Numbered from the stretch's first letter, positions 1-7,515 are shown. The stretch: 15,165 nt of DNA from Planctomycetota bacterium (GCA_031082105.1 JAVHLO010000033.1:1-15165), one strand, 5' to 3'. The notes: a model not told the origin generated them from the letters alone. Translations and numbers: made by a program.

Positions 1-859
1 CACCGGCATCGGTCTCGTCTTCTTCTTCGTCCTCCTCCTGCTCCTGATCTTCGGGCTGCTCCGGCAACGTGGCCTTCTCGATGGATTTCCAGAAGGCGGC
101 GTCGTAGGCTCGATGGCATGATTGGAGGAGTTTCTTCAGCAGCCGGACTTTTTCCACGATGATCTTGTCGGCTTCCATTCGACCTGCCACGAACCTGTGG
201 TTCGTCATCAGGAACGAGTATATCTCCGCCTTGTCTTCTTCGACCCCGGAGGTGGAGTACTTGGTGAGAAAGCCCGGCAGGTCGTCGCGCGCGCTGAACA
301 CGTCCTCGGCTCCGCCCTGCATATCTGCGCCGCCGGTGCCGTACTTGAAACCCTTCGGATTCAGTCTCTTCCATGCGGAGTCGTCGTAGCTGGAATCGTC
401 CATCCAGTCGATGAAGTGGAAGAAATCGTGGTGCACGACACGTTCCTGGTAGTTCTTGGTCTCCCTGCCGAGCCGCACGTCCAGGAAGAAGGTCATTGTG
501 CAGAGCTCGGGCACTGCTGCGCGTGGTTGCTTCTCCCACGCAAGTCCGGTGCAGAGGACGACGCGCTTGACGCCGAGTTTTCTGAAGATATCCTTTGGAA
601 ACTTCGCCAGCTCCTTTTTGAACAAAGGCAGGTATCTCTCTACGTCCTTGAGCGCCGCGTTCTTTCCTTGTACCTTGCCGTTGGGCGTGTCGAACGGGAA
701 CTTGAAATCCTCGTGCTGGACGACCATTCCGAATCGTTTCTCGAGCTCGGCCAACTCCTCTTTCGGGTCCGATGCGTATACCGGCGACGACACTATCGTC
801 GCCAGGACTACCGCAAGCGCGTAGAGTGACAGTCTTTGGGCCGTTCTTGCGGACGGCAC
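1..859 (-). CDS. Secreted gluzincin-like metallopeptidase, 3' end cut by window edge
   Basis: The frame is open from a GTG at 859 to the left window edge, giving 286 residues with no stop, so the C-terminus is missing. I chose the GTG because it begins a good Sec signal peptide (basic MPSARTAQR, hydrophobic core, cleavage near PVYA-SD at about residue 29-30) and has a weak AGGGG upstream. The core carries a zinc-peptidase-like signature: HHDFFH at 143-148 and, about 60 residues later, EEDKAE at 207-212. In gluzincins with an HExxH helix and a downstream ED.AE helix, the histidines and the distal glutamate bind zinc. Here the usual catalytic Glu is Asp (HDxxH). The visible end (about 267-286) is a strongly acidic tail of Glu and Asp. 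Substrate unknown; probably periplasmic or exported. The signature fits a metallopeptidase fold, but activity is inference given the E-to-D change. Confidence 0.72.
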   Translation of the reverse strand, partial: MPSARTAQRLSLYALAVVLATIVSSPVYASDPKEELAELEKRFGMVVQHEDFKFPFDTPNGKVQGKNAALKDVERYLPLFKKELAKFPKDIFRKLGVKRVVLCTGLAWEKQPRAAVPELCTMTFFLDVRLGRETKNYQERVVHHDFFHFIDWMDDSSYDDSAWKRLNPKGFKYGTGGADMQGGAEDVFSARDDLPGFLTKYSTSGVEEDKAEIYSFLMTNHRFVAGRMEADKIIVEKVRLLKKLLQSCHRAYDAAFWKSIEKATLPEQPEDQEQEEDEEEDETDAG

Positions 860-1028
860 GCTGGGACCCCTGCGTGAGTTCTTCGAGAAAAACAAGCTCA
901 AGCCTCTGAAGATAGTAGCAAGCAGCAAGCCGGGACCACTCAGGAACGAACGAAGAGTGTCCGCAGCAACTCGAATCCTATGCACAAGTCGGGGCCGCGG
1001 GCGTCACCACCCCCCAGGCCGGTCTCGT

Positions 1029-1214
1029 CACAAAGCACAAAGGCACGAAGACACAAAGTCGCACCAAGCGCGGACACTCGGCGGTCTTCCGCGGACTTCG
1101 AGTCTGACATGCTGTCAGAGTTGTTCTCCATGCTTAGAACCTGTCTGTCGGCTTGAACGCCGGGTGTTTCCTGCCCTTTCGGTCGTCTCTTCGTGTCTTT
1201 GCGTCTTGGTGCTG
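1029..1214. repeat. Interspersed inverted repeat of the cacaaag/cacgaag type
   Basis: The 458-base spacer 860-1317 holds no convincing gene. It contains two inverted arms: 1029-1058, built from short units such as CACAAAG and CACGAAG, and 1185-1214, which read in reverse complement repeats CGCAAAG, CACGAAG and CACCAAG. Repeats of this type are common in environmental genomes and often give spurious peptides such as HEDTK or HEE. The ORFs crossing it on both strands show that signature, so I treat them as artefacts. Confidence 0.6.
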
Positions 1215-1317
1215 AGCGCCAGGATCTCGAATTCTGTTCGGGATTCGGTGGACTCAAGATCATCGGGAACGGCGTCTGCAGGCAAATCCGGCCGTGTTAA
1301 CGCCACCCGCGGCACGA

Positions 1318-3267
1318 CTACTTCCTATTCGGGTATTCGGTCTTCGCGTAGCGCGGCGCGGGGAACCGTTCTGAACCGTTGGCCAGCTCGAGCACGGCCT
1401 GCAGAATCCCCTTTGAAAGCCTCTCGAGAGATTCGACATCGACCTTGTCCACAGTGTCGTCGAGCGTATGCATCTCCGGGAAGCGGCTCGTCGTGAGCTG
1501 TATCGACGGCACCTTTGCCAGGTGGAAAGGCCAATGGTCGCCGCCGAGCATGAACGCGAACTCGACATCGCTTCTGACCTCCACACCGAATGGTTCAATG
1601 TGTTTCTTGAAGATCGCGCACAGCTCCGGGCTGCGCACGGCGCCGATGATCTGCAGCGGGACGGCGGCCGGACCCGTTCCTTCGGCGGCAGCGCTTTGGG
1701 CGCCGGGCCCGCAGCGCCCGCCGACCATGTCGATGTTTATCATTGCAACGACACTCGCCGCCACCGGCGCCAGTTCCCTCACGAGCCGGCGCGCCCCGAG
1801 CAGCCCGGACTCTTCCCCGTCGAACGAGCAGAGCAGCACGCCGCGTTTCACTTTCCCCTTGAACGGGGCCAGGCACCGGGCCAGTTCCAGCAGGACCGTG
1901 CTTCCTGAGCCGTTGTCGTTCGCGCCGGGAAAGGCCCTGCCGTCCGCCGAGAGGCCAAGGCTGTCGTAGTGCGCGCCGACGATGACCCATTCTGCGTCCT
2001 TGATCTCGCACTCGGGCAGGACGGCTGCCACGATGTTGATGCCGCGCCAATCCCGCGTCGCGGCCGTGCATTCGAGCAATGCGCAGACGCCGGGCATCTC
2101 GAACGAGCAGGGGCGCTGGTTGAGCTCGATCTCGTCCCGCGCCTTCTCGACGGAGCTGCCGGCAAAACCGAGGACCGCATCCGCGGCCGCAGAGGTCAGC
2201 GCAGCGGACAGAATCGTATTCGCCTCATCCTCAACCTCGAAGACCTCGCGTTTGCCGAGTGCGTCGGTATGGCGCAGAAGTTCTTCCTCGGTGAACTTGC
2301 CCGCGGGCGCCTGCGCCGCAAGCACAAGCGATTCGAGGAAAGTTCCGGGGCCGTTCGGCGGCTTCGACTCGAGCCGCTTCTTCATCCGGGAAGGCAGGCA
2401 TGACGGCCAGACACCAAGCTCGGCGAGCCGTTCGGGTTCGGATGGCGGGGGGACGGAGGGGACCAGCAGCAGTCCCACAGCGCCGTGCCGCTTCGCGTTC
2501 ATCGTCTTGTAGATGACGGACGAGTATAGAGGGTCCACGCCGGTGTTCGGTCCGGACTCCCCTGAGGGATCGTTGGGGGCGCCCGCTCGATCGGGTCCCG
2601 GACTGCCCTCGAGAACCAGGACCAGCTTGCCCTTCACATCATGGCCGCGGTAGTCGTCGTAGTTCAGCTCCAGCGCCGTGATCCCGTAGCCGGCGAAAAA
2701 GAGCGGCGCGGAGACCGCCCCCGGGGCGGAAAACCCGATCGGAAGGAAGTCCTCCGTAAGCTTGAGGTCGACGGTCTTCTTCCCCATCTGGCCGGTCAGG
2801 ACAATTGCGAGCCTGTTGCGATCACCCAGCGATCTGAGTGAGATGCGGAACGGGCGCAGGAAGGAGGCAATTCCCTCCGAGGAGGCGGGCTCCGTCGCGC
2901 GCGGGCCGCCTCCCGCCGAACCGAGCGGCGACTGGAGTGTGGCGAGATGGAGTCGACAGAAGATATCCGCTATGTACTGTGTCGCCGGCGGGATCTCCGC
3001 CGGGTGACGAACCGCCTCATCCGAAGTGGAGACCTCGCTTGCCAGCGGGCTTCGCCCCATCATCCGCCCGTCGGCGAGCGCCTGCAGGTGGTCGGCCAGT
3101 TTCTGGACGGAGACCGCGCTCGGATCGAGCGCGGGCCAGAACTCGTCGTGACCTTTGCGCGGCGTAACTGTGTCGCTGGTCCTGTCCGGCGCGTACCGGC
3201 ACGATACCAGCGCACCGGCGAGCGCCAGGCACAGCAAAAAAGCATCGAGTCGTCTTGTGAAACGCAT
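1318..3267 (-). CDS. M28-family zinc peptidase, predicted lipoprotein with PA-like domain
   Basis: This 649-residue protein should be an outer-surface or periplasmic lipoprotein that cleaves amino-terminal residues from peptides. The start at 3267 is preferred over a TTG at 3384 and an ATG at 3345 because it has GGGAG seven bases upstream and opens a lipoprotein signal (MRFTRR, hydrophobic stretch, LVSC with the lipid-attached Cys at 23). Residues about 180-270 look like the protease-associated (PA) insert seen in many M28 enzymes (FAGYGI, then D-V-K-G-K-L-V-L-V). The catalytic domain follows from about 405: H433 in GAHYDS, bridging D451 in GANDNGSGS, catalytic and ligand E485/E486 in DGEESG, D513 in NIDM, the GGDHWPF motif, and H600 in HTLDDT. 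These are the full set of M28 co-catalytic zinc ligands. The longer starts would place hydrophilic sequence before the signal. It lies downstream of mfd on the same strand, 308 bases away with a repeat between. Exact substrate unknown. Confidence 0.9.
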   Translation of the reverse strand: MRFTRRLDAFLLCLALAGALVSCRYAPDRTSDTVTPRKGHDEFWPALDPSAVSVQKLADHLQALADGRMMGRSPLASEVSTSDEAVRHPAEIPPATQYIADIFCRLHLATLQSPLGSAGGGPRATEPASSEGIASFLRPFRISLRSLGDRNRLAIVLTGQMGKKTVDLKLTEDFLPIGFSAPGAVSAPLFFAGYGITALELNYDDYRGHDVKGKLVLVLEGSPGPDRAGAPNDPSGESGPNTGVDPLYSSVIYKTMNAKRHGAVGLLLVPSVPPPSEPERLAELGVWPSCLPSRMKKRLESKPPNGPGTFLESLVLAAQAPAGKFTEEELLRHTDALGKREVFEVEDEANTILSAALTSAAADAVLGFAGSSVEKARDEIELNQRPCSFEMPGVCALLECTAATRDWRGINIVAAVLPECEIKDAEWVIVGAHYDSLGLSADGRAFPGANDNGSGSTVLLELARCLAPFKGKVKRGVLLCSFDGEESGLLGARRLVRELAPVAASVVAMINIDMVGGRCGPGAQSAAAEGTGPAAVPLQIIGAVRSPELCAIFKKHIEPFGVEVRSDVEFAFMLGGDHWPFHLAKVPSIQLTTSRFPEMHTLDDTVDKVDVESLERLSKGILQAVLELANGSERFPAPRYAKTEYPNRK

Positions 3268-3394
3268 GCGCGATCTCCCGCAGGAATCCTGTTTGGAATC
3301 TGGAGCCAGCTTCTTCTTCGCAGACCCGCAATCAGCATGCTTCATACTGTCTTTCGATCCGATAAGACTTTGCTGTTTTGACAACGTTCCTGTT

Positions 3395-3486
3395 CACCGC
3401 AAAGAACGCAAAGCGCGCGAAGCGCGAAATTCCATCGCATGGCCGAGTCCTTCTTGCTTTGCGCTCTTTGCGCGCTTTGCGGTTGG
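3395..3486. repeat. Interspersed inverted repeat of the cgcaaag type between mfd and the M28 gene
   Basis: The 308-base spacer 3268-3575 holds an inverted repeat. The left arm 3395-3426 contains CACCGCAAAGAACGCAAAG, and the right arm 3454-3486 is its approximate reverse complement (TTTGCGCTCTTTGCGCGCTT). It is similar in design to the repeat at 1029-1214, with tandem near-heptads ending in AAAG. A GC-rich tail (GCTCCGCTGCGCTGCG) follows at about 3497-3512. No gene is supported here. The folded arms could act as a weak transcription barrier between the genes, but there is no U-tract. Confidence 0.65.
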
Positions 3487-3575
3487 TTTGGTTGCGGCTC
3501 CGCTGCGCTGCGCATTTTCGAGTGTTTCCATGGCCTCAGGCAAATCGAATTACGCGAATGGACCAGCATACCAAA

Positions 3576-6500
3576 TCACGCGCCTTTCTGCAACATCCCC
3601 TTGACAAGCCGGATGACCTTCTCTTCCGCCCCGGGCTGTTCCGGATCGAACGGCACGAGCAATGTAATGGGGTCGACCTGCCTCGTGCGCCGCGCGTGCG
3701 ATCTGTGGAACACGGAACAGGCCGCGGCGCTCTCGAACTTGAACGTGACCGCTTCGTCTCCCTGCACGAGAAGGGATACTCCCATTGAGTGCGCCATCAC
3801 ACGCAGCTCGGCCAGCTCGAGGAGCCGGTGGACGGGCGTCGCGCTACGGGCAAGCCGACCATATCGGTCTGCGAGCCGCCGTTCGAAATCGCGCAGCTCG
3901 GCGAGCGAGCCGATCCGCGAGATCTGGAAGTACGTCTGGATTCGCTCATCCTCATCGCCGATGTATGACGCGGGCATGAAGGCATCGACGCGGAGATCGA
4001 CACAGGCGTCCATTCTTCTTGGGACCGGCTCGTTCCTGACCGTCTTAACGGCGGCCTGAAGCAGCCTGCAGTAGAGTTCGTACCCCACGGCCGCGATGTG
4101 GCCGCTCTGTTCGCGTCCCAGTAGGTTGCCTGTGCCTCGGATCTCCAGGTCGCGCATCGCTATCTTGAATCCGGCTCCAAGCTCGTTGAACTCGTGAATC
4201 GCCTGGAGCCGCTTTGCCGCCTCCGGCGCAATAGTCCGGTTCTCGGGGAGCAGAAAGTAGGCGAAGGCCTGGTTCTTGTACCTGCCCACGCGTCCCCTCA
4301 ATTGGTGCAGGTCGGCCAGGCCGAACATGTCCGCGTTGTGGACGAATATCGTGTTCGCGTTCGGGATATCGAGCCCGGATTCTATGATCGTCGTCGACAC
4401 GAGCACGTCGCTGCGCCGTTCGATGAAGTCGAGCATCCGCTGTTCGAGCAGGTGTTCCGGCATCTGGCCGTGCGCGACCGAGAACCTCGCCTCGGGCACG
4501 ATCGACGCAAGCCGGGCGGCAACGGAATCGACGTCGTAGACCCGGTTGTGCAAGAAAAAAACCTGTCCGCCGCGGTCGAGCTCGAGGAGGATCGCCTGCC
4601 TGACGACCTCGGGGTCCATGCGGCAGACCTCGGTCCTGATCGAACGTCTGTCTTGCGGCGGCGTTGACAGCGTGGAGATGTCGCGCAGACCCAGCAGGCT
4701 CATATGGAGCGTGCGCGGGATCGGGGTGGCCGTGAGGGTCAGCACGTCGACCGTCGCGCGGAGGCGCTTGAGAATCTCCTTGTGTTCCACCCCGAAACGC
4801 TGCTCTTCGTCGATGATTACGAGTCCGAGATTCATGATCCGGACGTCCTTCTGGAGCAGTCTGTGGGTACCGATGATGATGTCCACTGTTCCGGCCTCGA
4901 GCCGGCGGAGGACGTCGGCCTGCTCGGTTCTGGACCGGAAGCGGCTCAGGACTTCGATGACCATTGGAAACTGGGCCATGCGGTCGCGGAAATTGATGTA
5001 GTGCTGCTGGGCGAGCACCGTCGTCGGGACCAGGACTGCGGTCTGCCTCCCGGCGGTGGCGGCCTTGAACGCGGCGCGCATGGCGAGTTCGGTTTTACCG
5101 AACCCGACGTCGCCGCAGATCAGTCGATCCATGGGGCGCGGCGACTCCATGTCCTTCTTGATCGCAGCGGTGACCATGACCTGGTCTTCGGTATCCTCAA
5201 ACGGGAACGCGGCCTCGAATTCGTGCTGCCATCGCGAGTCCTTCGGAAATGCCGTCCCGCGTTCAAGCTCGCGGGCGGCGTGGACGTCGAGCAGCTCGTG
5301 TGCGAGTTTCTCCACGGCCGTGGCGACCCGAGCCTTCTTGCGCTCCCACACGATTCCCCCGAGCTTGCCGAGCGCGGGCGCGAAATCGCCCCCGTGCGAC
5401 CCGAGGTACCGCTGCACGAGGTTCGCCTGGTGCGCCGGCACGAAGAGCTTCTCGTGCCCTTGGTACTCGAGGACGAGAAACTCTGTCATCCTCCCTTCCT
5501 TCTTCAACTTCTCCACACCGAGGTATCGCGCGACGCCGTGGTTCTCGTGGACGACGAAGTCGCCTTTCTTGAACGACAGGAACTCATCCGTCGGCCGGGC
5601 GTGGGACACATCGCCAAGCCTGCGCTTGAACCTGTATCGGTTCAGCACCTCGCTCTGCGACAGCACGGAGATCCCCGCGTCAGTCAGGGCGAACCCGACC
5701 GCAATGAACCCGATGACGGCGCGGATCCGTGACTTCCTTCTTTCAGCTTCTTCCGGCCCGCCCGCGGCCCCGCCCTTGATGAGTTCCAGGAACCGCTGCA
5801 CGGCCGCTTCATTGTCGCAGACCACGTATGCCGTTCCGGCCGGACCGGCCAGCGCGATGAGTTCGGCCGAGAGATCGGTGAGGTTGCCGCTGAGCCGCTG
5901 TACGGTCGTGGCACGGACGTTGAACGCGCCAGGGACGGTCGCGGGCAAGTCCTCCTTGGCAGAGGGGCCCCCGCGAAAGCGGGGATCGCGGCCCTGGCCT
6001 TGAGATTCAGGGGGTAGTTCTCTGAACGATCTGCCCACCGGCAGCTCGTGCAGCGAGACGGACGCGGTCGCGGCCAGCGAATGGAGAAACTCCATGATCA
6101 ATAAACCGGTCTCCTCGATGCCCTCATGCGTAAGCACACGGCGGGCGTGGTCGAGCAGCGCGGGCTTGTCGATGAAGGCCGTCCATGCGTTGGGACCGAG
6201 GTGGTTGGTGACGAAGACGGCCTGTGGTCTTGTCCCGGATCGGGATCCTGTCGAAAAAACGTTCTTCCTGTCATGCCCCGACAGCGGTCGGGGCATCTCC
6301 TCTACAACCGGACAAGGAGATTCTGAACCGGGTTCAGAATGACAGGCCGAAGGACGTCCGGCCGAATCGGATTGCCGGGGCGAACCCGCGGTGTCGCGAC
6401 TCAAGGCATCCTGCTTCAGCGCAGCGCCAGCCGTGGCTGCCGCATTGGTCAGCTCGGTACGTCCGACAAGGAAGGTCTCGTAGCTCTGCTTCTTTTCGGA

Positions 6501-7235
6501 GGAGACCTGGGTGCCGGGATCGAACAGGCGGATCGATTCGATCCTGTCGCCCGCGAATTCCACGCGGACGGGGCAGGCGTCCCCGAGCGGGAAGAGGTCG
6601 ATGATTCCTCCCCGGATCGCGAATTGTCCTTCGACCTCGACGGACGGCGTGCGCTCGAGCCCCTTGCGCACGAAGAGGTCCGCGAGGGCGCTCATCTTCA
6701 TCGTCTGTCCAGTCTTTAGGGCGAGGGCGGCGTCTTCGATGGCCTGGCGGCCGGGCACGCGTTCCAGCACTGCGCGTATCGAGGCGATCAGGACGCATCT
6801 CGAATCCGTGCCCAGTTGGAGCAGCCGCACGAGCGCACGCAGCCTTGCCGCAAGTCCCAGCCCGGGTTCGGCCGTCGCGGTCTCGAGCAGGGCGGGCGCC
6901 GCATCCTGGGGAAGAAAGTCCCCCTTAGCAGAGGGGGATTTAGGGGGTTGTTTTCCGCCAACAGTGTGCCCCGATTCCGGAAAGACGATCACCTCGCACT
7001 GGCGGCCGGCGAAGGTAGCGACTTCCGCGGCCAGGTCTTCCGCGGCCTCATGTGTGCGCGTGATGACGAGACAAGACCTGCGCGTGCGGAGAAATGCGGC
7101 GGAGACCAGCCAGGCCGCGGCCGAGCCGGCAAGCCCGCCGACCTCGTACTGCCCGGGTATGGCCAGCATCTGCTCGAGGGGACGGGCGTGGTCCCGCAAC
7201 CAGTCCGCGCAAAGGGAATCGAGTTCGGTCGGCAT
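3576..7235 (-). CDS. mfd: Transcription-repair coupling factor Mfd
   Basis: Mfd is a cytoplasmic dsDNA translocase. It pushes RNA polymerase stalled at lesions off the template and recruits UvrA for nucleotide excision repair. Domains along 1219 residues: a UvrB-like N-terminal region (about 20-250, with RGGIIDLFP at 208-216), a variable middle region, the RNA-polymerase-interaction domain (about 553-612, KKGDFVVHENHGVARYLG), then the RecG-like motor with Walker A GDVGFGKTE (708-716), VLVPTTVLAQQHY, DEEQ (809-812), TATPIPRTLHM, STTIIESGLDIPN and QLRGRVGR (978-985), and a C-terminal TRCF domain (about 1070-1170). The ATG follows a GGGGG-type ribosome site that abuts a palindromic repeat. The protein is somewhat longer than E. 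coli Mfd (1148). Extra length comes from three in-frame palindromic elements at residues about 95-108, 297-323 and 406-430, all outside the RNAP-interaction and motor domains. Possible minus-strand promoter: TTGACA (7456-7451), 17 bases, poor TGAAAT. Identity is certain; full activity is inferred from the intact motifs. Confidence 0.98.
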   Translation of the reverse strand: MPTELDSLCADWLRDHARPLEQMLAIPGQYEVGGLAGSAAAWLVSAAFLRTRRSCLVITRTHEAAEDLAAEVATFAGRQCEVIVFPESGHTVGGKQPPKSPSAKGDFLPQDAAPALLETATAEPGLGLAARLRALVRLLQLGTDSRCVLIASIRAVLERVPGRQAIEDAALALKTGQTMKMSALADLFVRKGLERTPSVEVEGQFAIRGGIIDLFPLGDACPVRVEFAGDRIESIRLFDPGTQVSSEKKQSYETFLVGRTELTNAAATAGAALKQDALSRDTAGSPRQSDSAGRPSACHSEPGSESPCPVVEEMPRPLSGHDRKNVFSTGSRSGTRPQAVFVTNHLGPNAWTAFIDKPALLDHARRVLTHEGIEETGLLIMEFLHSLAATASVSLHELPVGRSFRELPPESQGQGRDPRFRGGPSAKEDLPATVPGAFNVRATTVQRLSGNLTDLSAELIALAGPAGTAYVVCDNEAAVQRFLELIKGGAAGGPEEAERRKSRIRAVIGFIAVGFALTDAGISVLSQSEVLNRYRFKRRLGDVSHARPTDEFLSFKKGDFVVHENHGVARYLGVEKLKKEGRMTEFLVLEYQGHEKLFVPAHQANLVQRYLGSHGGDFAPALGKLGGIVWERKKARVATAVEKLAHELLDVHAARELERGTAFPKDSRWQHEFEAAFPFEDTEDQVMVTAAIKKDMESPRPMDRLICGDVGFGKTELAMRAAFKAATAGRQTAVLVPTTVLAQQHYINFRDRMAQFPMVIEVLSRFRSRTEQADVLRRLEAGTVDIIIGTHRLLQKDVRIMNLGLVIIDEEQRFGVEHKEILKRLRATVDVLTLTATPIPRTLHMSLLGLRDISTLSTPPQDRRSIRTEVCRMDPEVVRQAILLELDRGGQVFFLHNRVYDVDSVAARLASIVPEARFSVAHGQMPEHLLEQRMLDFIERRSDVLVSTTIIESGLDIPNANTIFVHNADMFGLADLHQLRGRVGRYKNQAFAYFLLPENRTIAPEAAKRLQAIHEFNELGAGFKIAMRDLEIRGTGNLLGREQSGHIAAVGYELYCRLLQAAVKTVRNEPVPRRMDACVDLRVDAFMPASYIGDEDERIQTYFQISRIGSLAELRDFERRLADRYGRLARSATPVHRLLELAELRVMAHSMGVSLLVQGDEAVTFKFESAAACSVFHRSHARRTRQVDPITLLVPFDPEQPGAEEKVIRLVKGMLQKGA
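5947..6019. repeat. Composite in-frame repeat inside mfd: aagtcc..cctt element split by a second element
   Basis: The outer element is 5947-5967 plus 6004-6019. Joined, these 37 bases align without gaps to the element at 6916-6952, with four differences. Between the halves lies a 36-base insert. In the Mfd frame the outer parts encode PPES and PSAKEDLP, matching PPKS and PSAKGDFLP of the other copy, so both copies sit in the same orientation and reading frame. Confidence 0.8.
5968..6003. repeat. Nested 36-bp palindromic element (ccccgc-gaaa-gcgggg hairpin)
   Basis: The core is a perfect 6-bp stem, CCCCGC/GCGGGG, around a GAAA tetraloop. It resembles the ttcccgc-GNRA-gcgggaa cores at 7246-7336. 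It interrupts the outer element exactly between its two halves and adds twelve codons (QGQGRDPRFRGG) to mfd. Confidence 0.75.
6267..6346. repeat. 80-bp palindromic element inside mfd bounded by CCTGTCAT/ATGACAGG
   Basis: The element starts with CCTGTCAT and ends with its reverse complement ATGACAGG. Inside are two further palindromes: ATGCCCCGAC-agcg-GTCGGGGCAT (10-bp stem) and TTCTGAACC-g-GGTTCAGAA (9-bp stem). Read in the Mfd frame it gives CHSEPGSESP and following residues, a peptide signature typical of such repeats when they are translated. The neighbouring sequence (6229-6266) is also low-complexity and may belong to a larger insertion. Confidence 0.75.
6916..6952. repeat. 37-bp repeat (aagtccccctt...agggggtt) inside mfd
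   Basis: It contains an inverted repeat TCCCCCT-tagcag-AGGGGGA and a trailing ATTTAGGGGGTTG. Read on the mfd strand it encodes PPKSPSAKGDFL, at residues about 96-107 of the UvrB-like region. It is the uninterrupted relative of the element at 5947-6019. Confidence 0.75.
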
Positions 7236-7245
7236 GGGCTAGCCC

Positions 7246-7281
7246 CCTGTCATTCCCGCGAGAGCGGGAATCCAGCCTCCG
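7246..7281. repeat. REP-like palindrome copy 1 (ttcccgc-gaga-gcgggaa)
   Basis: A 36-base unit starting CCTGTCATTCCCGC, with a 7-bp stem TTCCCGC/GCGGGAA and a GAGA loop, followed by a shared TCCAGCCTCCG tail. It lies directly upstream of the mfd ribosome site, inside the predicted mfd leader. The design resembles Neisseria dRS3 repeats (ATTCCC, eight bases, GGGAAT), though no relation is shown. Confidence 0.85.
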
Positions 7282-7300
7282 TTAATCCGCGCGCGGCCTA

Positions 7301-7336
7301 CCTGTCATTCCCGCGAAAGCGGGAATCCAGCCTCCG
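7301..7336. repeat. REP-like palindrome copy 2 (ttcccgc-gaaa-gcgggaa)
   Basis: A direct repeat of 7246-7281 over 36 bases with one difference, in the hairpin loop (GAAA instead of GAGA). The copies are separated by 19 unrelated bases. The spacer 7236-7850 carries no gene; it holds these repeats, a third inverted copy, and two promoters facing right. Confidence 0.85.
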
Positions 7337-7487
7337 ATATCCGCACGAGGCCCGCCTGCCGTTCCCTCGTTCGCCGGAGGATCCTGTGCAGAGTCTACAG
7401 TCTCAGGCGGCAAACGACTTGCGGTAGATTTCACTATATCCTGTCAGGCTTGTCAAGCCAATGGAATGTCGGTCCAGGCCGCGTTCG

Positions 7488-7515
7488 CCTGGATTCCCGC
7501 TTGCGCGGGAATGAC
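7488..7515. repeat. REP-like palindrome copy 3, inverted orientation
   Basis: GGATTCCCGC-ttgc-GCGGGAATGAC is the reverse-complement orientation of copies 1 and 2; read that way the loop is GCAA. It is flanked by near-identical 14-mers AGGCC(G/A)CGTTCGCC at 7476-7489 and 7521-7534. Confidence 0.8.

Noticed and set aside
122..829. Plus-strand ORF of 235 codons at the left end
   Set aside because: The minus strand in the same place gives a signal peptide and a zinc-peptidase-like signature, so this ORF is its antisense shadow.
957..1496. Plus-strand ORF with a RHEDTKSH-type peptide
   Set aside because: This peptide is the translation of an interspersed repeat; the rest is antisense to the M28 gene.
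3268..3384. Longer start (TTG at 3384) for the M28 peptidase
   Set aside because: It would place 39 hydrophilic residues before a clean lipoprotein signal, and the ATG at 3267 has a good ribosome site.
4704..5732. Long plus-strand ORF of 342 codons inside mfd, and similar plus-strand ORFs at 5056-6003 and 6511-7242
   Set aside because: They lie opposite the conserved Mfd domains, lack family motifs, and are expected in GC-rich antisense frames.
7246..7336. Two 36-bp direct repeats separated by 19 bp, like a minimal CRISPR
   Set aside because: There are only two units, the spacer is short, an inverted third copy lies nearby, no cas gene is seen, and the unit is a strong palindrome typical of REP elements.
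7428..7456. Minus-strand promoter for mfd with TTGACA
   Set aside because: The -35 is perfect, but the correctly spaced -10 (TGAAAT) is poor and the better TATAGT is only 12 bases away; I mention it in the gene entry but do not list it.
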